7,734 nt of DNA. Origin: an uncultured Acetatifactor sp. GTDB lineage: Bacteria; Bacillota; Clostridia; Lachnospirales; Lachnospiraceae. Positions 1-6,204 of this stretch are shown here, in pieces. A model generated the notes under the pieces. The model was not told where the DNA came from. It did not search any database and saw nothing but the letters and a program-made list of their open reading frames with translations. The stretch spans positions 1 to 7,734 of the forward strand of contig CAJUGL010000097.1 of NCBI GenBank assembly GCA_910586515.1, in the 5' to 3' direction. Position numbers and translations under genes: made by a program. Each line of letters begins with the position of its first letter. Within the stretch, counting starts at the first letter, position 1.

Positions 1-7
1 TTGTGTG

Positions 8-50
8 CATCAGTTACTGTGAACGGAGTGAACGTAACAGTAACTGGATG
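8..50. repeat. Strong inverted repeat (hairpin) upstream of the ilvN promoter
   Basis: CAGTTACTGT (11-20) and ACAGTAACTG (37-46) are perfect 10-bp inverted arms. If G47 is bulged, CAT at 8-10 pairs with ATG at 48-50 and the stem grows to about 13 bp. The 16-nt loop region carries a direct repeat: GTGAACG occurs at 19-25 and again at 28-34. GTAAC also occurs twice (34-38 and 40-44), so GTTAC at 13-17 has two possible partners. The element ends about 20 bp before the -35 box at 71, so it lies outside the predicted ilvN transcript. It could be the 3' end of an upstream transcript or a dispersed intergenic hairpin. It is not a textbook terminator, because the T-run (65-69) lies well beyond the stem. 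Confidence 0.8.
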
Positions 51-70
51 ATGGGGGCTCGGGCTTTTTG

Positions 71-99
71 TTGACATTTCAGGCAGAACTTGGTATGAT
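71..99 (+). promoter_or_regulatory. Sigma-A-type promoter for ilvN-ilvC
   Basis: A perfect -35 box TTGACA (71-76) is followed by a 17-nt spacer and a -10 box TATGAT (94-99). The TG at 91-92 gives it an extended -10. Transcription would start near position 106 and leave a leader of about 66 nt before the ilvN start. That leader has no T-box sequence, no obvious leader peptide rich in branched-chain codons and no attenuator hairpin that I can see. Confidence 0.82.
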
Positions 100-171
100 A
101 GCGGGAGATTCGTCGGCAAAGTCAGATATGTTTTACAGACGGAATAATATAAGGAAGAGAGGTGCAACCCG

Positions 172-672
172 ATGCAGAAAAAAGTATTTCAGCTGTTGGT
201 CAATAATACCTCAGGTGTTTTGAGCCGTATTTCGGGCCTGTTTGCCAGAAGGGGTTATAATGTGGAGAGCATTACTGCGGGTGTGACTGCCGATCCCCGT
301 ATTACCAGGATTACCATAGTGGCTTCCGGCGATGACGAGATATTGGAACAGATAGAAAAACAGGTGGCGAAACTTGAAGATGTACGGAATATCAAGGAAT
401 TAAAACCGGAAAAAAGCGTGTACCGGGAGCTGATTATGATCAAGGTTCGGGCCACGGCAGAGCAGAGACAAAGCGTCATTGGGGTGGCTGATATCTTCCG
501 GGCAAAGATCATCGATGTGGCTCCGGAAAGCCTGATGATCGAGCTCACCGGCAACCAGCAGAAGATAGAAGCGTTTATCAGCCTGCTGGACGGATATCAG
601 ATTCTGGAGTTGGCGCGGACAGGCATTGCCGGACTGGCAAGAGGTACGGAACCGGTGGTTCGCTTTGATTAA
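172..672 (+). CDS. ilvN: Acetolactate synthase small (regulatory) subunit
   Basis: This is the regulatory subunit of acetolactate synthase (acetohydroxyacid synthase), the first shared enzyme of valine, leucine and isoleucine synthesis. It binds the catalytic subunit IlvB in the cytoplasm, raises its activity and confers feedback inhibition, usually by valine. The 166-residue length is normal for the family. An N-terminal ACT domain (about residues 4-77) opens with the typical NTSGVLSR and GLFARRGYNVES motifs; N12, G15 and N30 fall where the effector site lies in E. coli IlvH. The C-terminal small-subunit domain covers about 84-158. The ATG at 172 has a GAGGTG ribosome binding site (159-164) at 7-nt spacing. 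The gene follows a strong promoter and precedes ilvC, with which it probably forms an operon. ilvB is not in the window. The ilvN/ilvH naming is interchangeable here. Confidence 0.95.
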   Translation: MQKKVFQLLVNNTSGVLSRISGLFARRGYNVESITAGVTADPRITRITIVASGDDEILEQIEKQVAKLEDVRNIKELKPEKSVYRELIMIKVRATAEQRQSVIGVADIFRAKIIDVAPESLMIELTGNQQKIEAFISLLDGYQILELARTGIAGLARGTEPVVRFD

Positions 673-779
673 AGATCATTTATTATTGTGCGCATTTTCG
701 ACTGACGGAGGAAAATCCCTTGTTGGCTGAAATAGAGCCGCGGCAAAATTGCGGCAGAAAAATAAGAATAGGACAAAAC

Positions 780-788
780 GGAGGAAGG
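780..788 (+). promoter_or_regulatory. Ribosome binding site that sets the ilvC start
   Basis: GGAGG (780-784) within the purine-rich stretch 780-788 stands 7 nt before the ATG at 792. That ATG begins MAKIFYQED, the usual N-terminus of class I ketol-acid reductoisomerases. A second GGAGG at 707-711 precedes an in-frame TTG at 720, but the 24 residues it would add do not look like the family. Confidence 0.75.
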
Positions 789-791
789 AAA

Positions 792-1811
792 ATGGCTAAG
801 ATTTTTTATCAGGAGGATTGTAATTTATCTCTTTTGGAGGGAAAGACCATCGCAATTATCGGATACGGCAGTCAGGGACATGCCCATGCGCTGAACCTGA
901 AGGATTCCGGATGCCATGTGATTATCGGTCTGTATGAGGGTTCCAAGTCCTGGGACAGGGCTGTAAAGCAGGGCTTCGAGGTGTATACCGCCGCTGAGGC
1001 AGCGAAAAAGGCTGATATCATCATGATTCTGATCAATGACGAGAAGCAGGCTGATCTCTACAAAAACGACATTGAGCCCAATTTGGAAGAGGGCAATATG
1101 CTGATGTTCGCTCACGGATTCAATATCCATTTCGGCTGTATCGTACCTCCTGCTTATGTGGACGTGACCATGATCGCGCCTAAGGGCCCCGGTCATACCG
1201 TGAGGAGCGAGTACCAGGAGGGGAAGGGCGTTCCCTGTCTGGTGGCCGTGGAACAGGATGCCACAGGCAAGGCTCAGGATATCGCATTGGCCTATGCTTT
1301 GGGTATCGGCGGCGCAAGGGCAGGTGTGCTGGAGACTACTTTCCGCACAGAGACGGAGACCGATCTCTTCGGCGAGCAGGCGGTGCTGTGCGGCGGTGTA
1401 TGCGCGCTGATGCAGGCAGGGTTTGAGACATTGGTGGAAGCAGGCTATGACGAGAGGAACGCTTACTTCGAATGCATTCATGAGATGAAGCTGATCGTAG
1501 ATCTGATTTACCAGAGCGGTTTTGCCGGAATGCGCTACTCCATCTCCAATACCGCAGAGTACGGCGATTATATTACAGGACCCAAGATCATTACCGAGGA
1601 AACCAAGAAAGCCATGAAGAAGATCTTAAGCGATATTCAGGACGGAAGCTTTGCCAAGGAGTTCCTGCTTGACATGTCTCCCGCAGGACGCCAGGTACAC
1701 TTCAAGGCCATGCGCAAACTTGCTTCCGAGCATCCCGCAGAGAAGGTAGGCGAGGAAATCCGCAGGCTTTACAGTTGGAACAATGAAGAAGATAAGCTGA
1801 TCAATAACTGA
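792..1811 (+). CDS. ilvC: Ketol-acid reductoisomerase, class I
   Basis: IlvC converts 2-acetolactate and 2-aceto-2-hydroxybutyrate to the dihydroxy acids of the valine/leucine and isoleucine pathways, using Mg2+ and a nicotinamide cofactor. From the ATG at 792 the protein has 339 residues, normal for the short class I form. The Rossmann motif GYGSQGHAH lies at 24-32. H108 in AHGFNIH and K131 in PKGPGH are expected active-site residues. The metal ligands are all present: D191 and E195 in TDLFGEQ, then E227 and E231 in FECIHEMK. S252 in SISNTAEYG is the conserved substrate-binding serine. The cofactor loop reads GLYEGSKSW (46-54), with Tyr-Glu where many NADPH enzymes have an arginine, so cofactor preference is open. 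It lies 119 nt after ilvN with no terminator or promoter between them. I see no clear intrinsic terminator after the stop. Confidence 0.96.
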   Translation: MAKIFYQEDCNLSLLEGKTIAIIGYGSQGHAHALNLKDSGCHVIIGLYEGSKSWDRAVKQGFEVYTAAEAAKKADIIMILINDEKQADLYKNDIEPNLEEGNMLMFAHGFNIHFGCIVPPAYVDVTMIAPKGPGHTVRSEYQEGKGVPCLVAVEQDATGKAQDIALAYALGIGGARAGVLETTFRTETETDLFGEQAVLCGGVCALMQAGFETLVEAGYDERNAYFECIHEMKLIVDLIYQSGFAGMRYSISNTAEYGDYITGPKIITEETKKAMKKILSDIQDGSFAKEFLLDMSPAGRQVHFKAMRKLASEHPAEKVGEEIRRLYSWNNEEDKLINN

Positions 1812-1837
1812 CAGATTTTTAGTTAATCGATTTTTAC

Positions 1838-1866
1838 TTGCCTGATAAGCCATTATGAGATATAAT
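1838..1866 (+). promoter_or_regulatory. Sigma-A-type promoter for zapA
   Basis: A perfect -10 box TATAAT (1861-1866) stands 17 nt after TTGCCT (1838-1843), which matches 4 of 6 bases of the -35 consensus. Transcription would start near 1873. The ATG at 1865 overlaps the -10 box and would not be in the transcript, which supports the downstream zapA start at 1916. Confidence 0.72.
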
Positions 1867-1900
1867 GTTGCATATCACGAAAGAATGCTGCATTTCTACA

Positions 1901-1908
1901 AAGGGGGT
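1901..1908 (+). promoter_or_regulatory. Ribosome binding site that sets the zapA start
   Basis: AAGGGGGT (1901-1908) stands 7 nt before the ATG at 1916. The upstream in-frame ATG at 1865 has no comparable site and sits on the -10 box, so the shorter protein is preferred. Confidence 0.7.
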
Positions 1909-1915
1909 AAGCGGG

Positions 1916-2323
1916 ATGGCTTTGTCTTCCAAAACAGATACGGAGGTAATCATCGGTGGTAAGGTATTTACGCTCAGCGGCTATGAAAGCGAGGAGTATC
2001 TGCAGAAGGTCGCATCCTATATCAACAATAAGGTCAACGAGTACAATAAGCTGGAAGCTTTCCGCAGGCAGCCTGCGGACATGCAGGGAGTGCTGCTTCA
2101 GCTGAATATTGCTGATGATTATTTTAAGGCAAAAAAGCAGATTTCCGCGTTGGAGGACGAACTGCAGTCCCGGGACAAGGAGCTATACGATCTGAAGCAT
2201 GAGCTGATTTCGGCTCAGATCAGGCTGGAAAGTTCGGAAGAGCAGGTAAAGACGCTTCAGAAGGCACAGAACGAGGATGCGAAAGAGATTGTGCGGTTGG
2301 AAACAGAGCTGAAGAAAAAATAA
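1916..2323 (+). CDS. zapA: Cell division protein ZapA
   Basis: ZapA binds FtsZ filaments and promotes their bundling, which stabilises the Z-ring at midcell. From the ATG at 1916 the protein has 135 residues. The N-terminal ZapA domain (about 8-75) shows the typical start TEVIIGGKVFTLSG, the segment EYLQKVASYINNKV and the helix ending in LNIADDYFK. From about residue 72 to the end (KKK) it is a long charged helix with heptad-like spacing, so a dimerising coiled coil is expected. This tail is longer than in the shortest ZapA proteins, as is common in clostridia. The gene has its own promoter and terminator, so it is probably transcribed alone, although it precedes a SEDS-PBP cell-wall pair on the same strand. 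Confidence 0.9.
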   Translation: MALSSKTDTEVIIGGKVFTLSGYESEEYLQKVASYINNKVNEYNKLEAFRRQPADMQGVLLQLNIADDYFKAKKQISALEDELQSRDKELYDLKHELISAQIRLESSEEQVKTLQKAQNEDAKEIVRLETELKKK

Positions 2324-2327
2324 TTTT

Positions 2328-2350
2328 GGCTGTCCGGATCCGGACAGCCT
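2328..2350 (+). terminator. Rho-independent terminator after zapA
   Basis: Bases 2328-2349 form a perfect 22-bp palindrome (arms GGCTGTCCGGA and TCCGGACAGCC), which folds into a GC-rich stem with a GATC loop. It starts 4 nt after the zapA stop and is followed by the pyrimidine-rich tract TTTATCTTCTT. The tract is not a pure U-run, so termination may be partial. No gene on the minus strand would use it from the other side. Confidence 0.85.
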
Positions 2351-2368
2351 TTATCTTCTTATCTAAAA

Positions 2369-2491
2369 ATTTGCAGACAAAATATATTTTTCCGGCAAAG
2401 GAATCGGAAAATCTGCAGAAAAGTATACTTTTTCGGCAGATAGAACGGGAAATCTGCAGATAAATATATTTATGCGGCAGGGAAAGCGGAG
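2369..2491. repeat. Three tandem palindromic repeats of about 41 bp
   Basis: The copies are 2369-2410, 2411-2451 and 2452-2491. Each starts ATYTGCAGA, passes through an AT-rich perfect palindrome and a CGGCA motif, and ends in a purine-rich tail. The palindromes are AAAATATATTTT (2379-2390), AAAAGTATACTTTT (2419-2432) and ATAAATATATTTAT (2460-2473). Their centres are exactly 41 bp apart. Flanking arms extend the symmetry: TTTGC/GCAAA in copy 1, ATCTGC/GCAGAT in copy 2 and CTGC/GCAG in copy 3. Differences between copies fall in compensating pairs. Copies 2 and 3 agree at 29 of 41 ungapped positions. Function is unknown; possibilities are operator sites for a dimeric protein, structured leader RNA hairpins or a dispersed hairpin repeat. 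The array fills most of the zapA to U32 gap. Confidence 0.85.
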
Positions 2492-2494
2492 ATT

Positions 2495-4852
2495 ATGGAA
2501 AAATGTGACAGAGTGGAGCTGTTGGCGCCGGCAGGGAATCCGGAGAGTTTTTACGGAGCGCTTCACGCCGGAGCAGACGCAGTCTATTTGGCGGGAGACA
2601 GGTTCGGCGCCAGGGCTTATGCGGAAAATTTCACCGCGGAAGAGCTTTTGAAATGTATTCGTTACGGCCATCTGCTGGGACGGAAGATCTACCTGACGGT
2701 CAATACCCTGCTGAAAGAGACGGAGCTGAAAGAACTGTGCGGCTATCTGCGTCCTTTTTGCGAGGCCGGCCTGGATGCGGTGATCGTGCAGGATCTGGGC
2801 GTATTTCGCAGAGTCAGGGAGTATTTTCCCTACTGCAAAATTCATGTAAGCACACAGATGACCCTGTGCGGAGGCTGGGGAGCTTCTCTTCTGAAAAAGC
2901 TCGGAGCCTGTCGGGTGGTGCCGGCCAGGGAGCTGAGTTTACAGGAACTGGTGACCATGAAGGAGCAATCCGGCATGGAGATAGAAGCGTTTATCCATGG
3001 CGCCATGTGTTACTGTTACTCGGGTCAATGTCTTTTCAGCAGCATTCTGGGGGGCAGAAGCGGGAACAGGGGACGCTGCGCCCAGCCCTGCCGACTGCCT
3101 TATTCGGTCAAGGCAAAAGGGATAAATCTGGGAGAAGGCTATCCTCTGAGCCTGAAGGATATGTGTACAGTGGAGCATATTCCCCGGCTTATTGAGGCAG
3201 GAATCGATTCCTTTAAAGTCGAGGGGCGCATGAAGCGGCCGGAATATGCCGCCGGTGTTGTCTCTGTTTACAGACGTTATATTGACCGGTATTATGACCT
3301 GAGGGAGAAAAGAGGCGCGGCGGAGGCAGCGGAAGCGTTCAGGGTGGAAAAGGAGGACAGAAGACTTCTTCACTCTGTCTATATCAGAAGCGAGGTTCAG
3401 GACGGTTACTTTTTCAGGCGGAACGGTCCGGGAATGGTGACTTTGGACAGCCCTGCCTACAGGAAAACAGACGATAGAATATTGTCGGAAATTAGAAAGA
3501 AATATATCGATAATCCGCTGAAACTGCCCGTTTCCGTTTATGCCTCTTTTCAATCCGGTAAGCCTGCAGAGGCTGTGATGCAATGGAAGGACATCCGCGT
3601 CAGCGTGACCGGGGCAGAAGCGGCGCCTGCCCAGAAACAGCCTGTCACGGAGGAAACGGTTTTAAAGCATTTTGGACGGCTGGGAGAGAGTGTTTTTGAT
3701 GCCTCCCAGATAGAAGTCTCTTTGGGAGAGAATTGTTTTTATCCTCTGAAACAGATGAATGAACTGCGCAGAGCCGGGGTGATGAAACTGGAGCAGGCGA
3801 TTCTCCGGGCAAGAGGATATGGAGAGGATTTATCTGTCTGGAACATGGGCGCGGCCGAAGACAATGTTAATTGTTCCGGTGAGACTGTCCTGCGGCGCGA
3901 AGGAGGAGCGGTTCCTGAGCATACGCGGCTTTCGGCATCCGCCCGGAAACAGGCTATAGCATATGCCTTCTCGGTTCGAACGCTGGAGCAGCTTGAGAAG
4001 CTGTCTCTGTATATGTACGAAAAAGTGAGCAAACCTGTCCGCCTTTATGTGGAGGGTGATCTGCTGCTGGAGGAATGGGACGGGATAATCTCTCTGTGGG
4101 ATCGTTTTCCGGACGGTTCGGCGCTTTACGCGGCTTTGCCCTTTATCTTGCGGGAAGCAGACCGGAGCCGGCTGGAGCGGCTCTATGAAAAAATCAGCGC
4201 CTGCGATATCTTCCGGGGGTTTCTGGTCCGTTCCATGGACGGTCTGGGCTATGTTCGGGAAAAGGGAGACATTCCCTGCCGGCTGGATCCGGGCGTATAT
4301 GTGTGGAACAGCGCCGCATGGGAAGAACTGTCTGCCATGGCGGAAGGCTTCTGTCTTCCCTATGAGCTGAGGGCATCCGAGCAGAGAGCGGTTCTGGAAA
4401 GCCTGAAAAATAAATTCACCGAAAAACAGGGAGAACCGTTGTGGGAAAAGATTATCTACGGCAGGATACCCATGATGCTGACGGCAAACTGTGTTTTCGG
4501 CACTGGGGGAGGATGCCGTAAAGGCAAATCCGGATCCATGAAGGGCGGAAACCGTTATTCTGCCCTGACAGAGCAGGACGAGAAAGAACATATAGCCATG
4601 CTGCGGGATCGCTATGGCAGAACCTTTCCTGTTCTGGCAGATTGCCGCCATTGTATGAATATTATCTATAACAGTGTCCCATACTCTCTGCGTCAGGAGA
4701 TGAGCAGATGGGAGGGAAACGCAGGGCTGCGCATGGATTTTACCCTGGAGAACGGGGAAGAGGTGGAAGAACTTCTGGACTCCTTTATCGGAGGAAAAGC
4801 TTTTCCCCACGGAGAATATACTACAGGTCACGAAAAACGCGGCGTCGAATAA
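2495..4852 (+). CDS. U32-family protein with DUF3656-like region (RlhA/TrhP-like)
   Basis: The protein has 785 residues. The N-terminal U32 core (about 6-270) starts VELLAPAGNPESF and contains the family signature around EAFIHGAMCYCYSGQC (164-179) and RGRCAQPCR (192-200). This gives C172, C179, C195 and C199 in the usual spacing, plus an extra C174. A DUF3656-like segment follows (about 345-435, ending near LNELRR-type sequence). A second U32-like half ends with another cysteine set: C666, C674, C717 and C720. Once called peptidases, characterised members are RNA or quinone hydroxylation factors: RlhA acts on 23S rRNA, TrhP on tRNA, and UbiU/UbiV carry Fe-S clusters. RlhA-like RNA hydroxylation is the best inference because RlhA also carries a C-terminal extension. 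The ATG at 2495 has the purine-rich tract 2481-2491, the tail of the third repeat, as its ribosome binding site. The SEDS gene starts 20 nt after the stop, so the two are probably co-transcribed. Confidence 0.88.
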   Translation: MEKCDRVELLAPAGNPESFYGALHAGADAVYLAGDRFGARAYAENFTAEELLKCIRYGHLLGRKIYLTVNTLLKETELKELCGYLRPFCEAGLDAVIVQDLGVFRRVREYFPYCKIHVSTQMTLCGGWGASLLKKLGACRVVPARELSLQELVTMKEQSGMEIEAFIHGAMCYCYSGQCLFSSILGGRSGNRGRCAQPCRLPYSVKAKGINLGEGYPLSLKDMCTVEHIPRLIEAGIDSFKVEGRMKRPEYAAGVVSVYRRYIDRYYDLREKRGAAEAAEAFRVEKEDRRLLHSVYIRSEVQDGYFFRRNGPGMVTLDSPAYRKTDDRILSEIRKKYIDNPLKLPVSVYASFQSGKPAEAVMQWKDIRVSVTGAEAAPAQKQPVTEETVLKHFGRLGESVFDASQIEVSLGENCFYPLKQMNELRRAGVMKLEQAILRARGYGEDLSVWNMGAAEDNVNCSGETVLRREGGAVPEHTRLSASARKQAIAYAFSVRTLEQLEKLSLYMYEKVSKPVRLYVEGDLLLEEWDGIISLWDRFPDGSALYAALPFILREADRSRLERLYEKISACDIFRGFLVRSMDGLGYVREKGDIPCRLDPGVYVWNSAAWEELSAMAEGFCLPYELRASEQRAVLESLKNKFTEKQGEPLWEKIIYGRIPMMLTANCVFGTGGGCRKGKSGSMKGGNRYSALTEQDEKEHIAMLRDRYGRTFPVLADCRHCMNIIYNSVPYSLRQEMSRWEGNAGLRMDFTLENGEEVEELLDSFIGGKAFPHGEYTTGHEKRGVE

Positions 4853-4872
4853 ACGGATAAAGGAAGGTTAAT

Positions 4873-6204
4873 ATGCGGGAATATGTTATAGAGTTGTCCA
4901 GATACGGAATTACTCTGTTTATGGCGCTCTACACCTTATGCAGCTTCCTTTCCCTGACGGAGAGACTGGGAAAAGGCAGGGCAGTCTATACAGTTCAGAA
5001 TATGCTGATGTTTTCCGTTCAGCTTCTGATGTTTGCAGACCTTGCGCTGGTCAGCAAAGAAATGGAATATGTGTTCTTTTATGTATTTGTACAGATGTTT
5101 CTGGTAGCGGGAGCCGTTATGGTGCCTGTGATTTATGAAAAAATCGATAGACTTCTTCTGGGCAATATGTGTATGCTGCTGGGAACAGGTTTAAGTATAA
5201 TCGCCAGGCTCTCCTTCCGAAAGGCAGTCAGGCAGTACATCATTGTACTGTTATCTCTGGCTGTTGCCCTGTTTATTCCGCTGATCATGTCCAAAATAAG
5301 GTTTCTGAAGAAGCTGACCTGGGCTTACGCCGCAGTAGGCATCTGCCTGTTGAGCGTGGTGTTGATTTTGGGAGAAGTTACCCATGGGTCCAAGATTTCC
5401 TTCACCGTCAGGGGAATGACCTTCCAGCCTTCGGAATTCGTGAAGCTGATTTTTATCTTTTTCCTTGCGGGGGCTCTCTGGGAGGAACGCTCCTTTGTAC
5501 GGGTAGCACTGACTGCGGTTATTGCCGGTATCCATGTGGTGGTTTTGGTGGTGTCGCGGGATTTGGGAAGCGCGCTGATTTTTTTTGTGGGATATGTCTT
5601 TATGGTATTTGCAGCCACTGCCAATTATCTCTATCTGCTGGCCGGAGCCGCAGGAGGAGCAGGCGCTGCCTGGGGAGCGTACCGCCTGTTTGCCCATGTG
5701 AGAAAACGCGTGATTGCCTGGCGGGACCCCTGGACCTACATTGACAATGAAAGCTTTGCCATCACCCAGTCTCTGTTCGCCATTGTCAACGGAAAATGGT
5801 TCGGCACAGGACTTTCCAGGGGCAATCCGGGAGCAATTCCTTATGTGGAGGCAGATTTTGCCTTCTCTGCAATATGCGAGGAGCTGGGGGTTATCTTTGG
5901 CATATGTGTGATTCTGATCACATTAGCCTGTTTTCTGGAAATGATGAAGCTGGCGGCCCGGATTAACGATCGTTTTTACCGGCTGATTGTCTATGGCGTG
6001 GGCATCATGTATATTTTTCAGATATTTCTGACAATAGGCGGAGGAATAAAACTGATTCCGCTGACAGGGGTGACCCTGCCGTTTATCAGTTACGGCGGAA
6101 GTTCCGTTATGACCACCATGATCATGTTTTTTATTGTTCAGGGTATCTATATCAGGCTGCAGCAGCAACAGGAAGGAGGCAGACATGGCGGAAACAAGGC
6201 ATAA
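4873..6204 (+). CDS. SEDS-family peptidoglycan glycosyltransferase (FtsW/RodA/SpoVE)
   Basis: This polytopic membrane protein of 443 residues should polymerise lipid II into glycan strands outside the membrane. SEDS motifs appear in order: FQPSEFVKL (184-192), SRDLGSAL (228-235) with the expected catalytic aspartate D230, RVIAWRDPW (279-287), QSLFAIVNGKWFGTGLSRG (299-317), ADFAFSAICEELG (327-339) and PLTGVTLPFISYGGSS (396-411). About 115 residues precede the part that aligns well with the compact SEDS core. They hold roughly four extra hydrophobic segments (about 9-28, 41-60, 67-87 and 92-110), so the topology is larger than the common ten-helix form. The ATG at 4873 has AGGAAGG (4861-4867) at 5-nt spacing. 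The next gene overlaps the 3' end and encodes a class B PBP, the usual SEDS partner. Whether it serves division, elongation or sporulation cannot be read from the motifs. Confidence 0.92.
   Translation: MREYVIELSRYGITLFMALYTLCSFLSLTERLGKGRAVYTVQNMLMFSVQLLMFADLALVSKEMEYVFFYVFVQMFLVAGAVMVPVIYEKIDRLLLGNMCMLLGTGLSIIARLSFRKAVRQYIIVLLSLAVALFIPLIMSKIRFLKKLTWAYAAVGICLLSVVLILGEVTHGSKISFTVRGMTFQPSEFVKLIFIFFLAGALWEERSFVRVALTAVIAGIHVVVLVVSRDLGSALIFFVGYVFMVFAATANYLYLLAGAAGGAGAAWGAYRLFAHVRKRVIAWRDPWTYIDNESFAITQSLFAIVNGKWFGTGLSRGNPGAIPYVEADFAFSAICEELGVIFGICVILITLACFLEMMKLAARINDRFYRLIVYGVGIMYIFQIFLTIGGGIKLIPLTGVTLPFISYGGSSVMTTMIMFFIVQGIYIRLQQQQEGGRHGGNKA
6173..6179 (+). promoter_or_regulatory. Ribosome binding site inside the SEDS gene that sets the PBP start
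   Basis: AAGGAGG (6173-6179) is a full-strength site 5 nt before the ATG at 6185 and lies inside the last codons of the SEDS gene. It favours this start over the in-frame ATG at 6134, which would add 17 residues translated from SEDS codons. Confidence 0.78.

Noticed and set aside
128..223. Possible leader peptide starting at ATG 128 before ilvN
   Set aside because: It has no ribosome binding site, overlaps the ilvN start in another frame and is not enriched in Leu, Ile or Val codons, so an attenuation role is not supported.
825..1481. Minus-strand open frame of 218 codons opposite ilvC
   Set aside because: ilvC is conserved residue by residue here; the antisense frame has no recognisable domain and no ribosome binding site was evident.
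1812..1837. T-rich stretches after ilvC as a terminator
   Set aside because: There are T-runs but no GC-rich stem before them; the only symmetry is the short palindrome AATCGATT.
1865..1915. Upstream ATG extension of zapA by 17 codons
   Set aside because: The ATG overlaps the -10 box TATAAT and would precede the transcription start; the ATG at 1916 has a strong ribosome binding site and matches the family N-terminus.
2363..2845. Minus-strand open frame of 160 codons that crosses the repeat array and shows a repeated peptide pattern
   Set aside because: The peptide repeat simply reflects the DNA repeats, whose 41-bp period is not a multiple of three. Most of the frame lies antisense to the conserved N-terminus of the U32 gene, with no family resemblance.
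3830..4831. Minus-strand open frame of 333 codons opposite the U32 gene
   Set aside because: It lies wholly antisense to a well-supported gene, has no recognisable motif and low-complexity His/Gln/Ser-rich composition typical of shadow frames.
5169..5744. Plus-strand open frame of 191 codons in another frame inside the SEDS gene
   Set aside because: The SEDS frame carries all family motifs through this stretch; the alternative reads as Cys/Gly/Arg-rich sequence without a domain.
6134..6184. Upstream ATG extension of the PBP gene by 17 codons
   Set aside because: It lies inside SEDS coding sequence with no ribosome binding site, whereas AAGGAGG stands 5 nt before ATG 6185.
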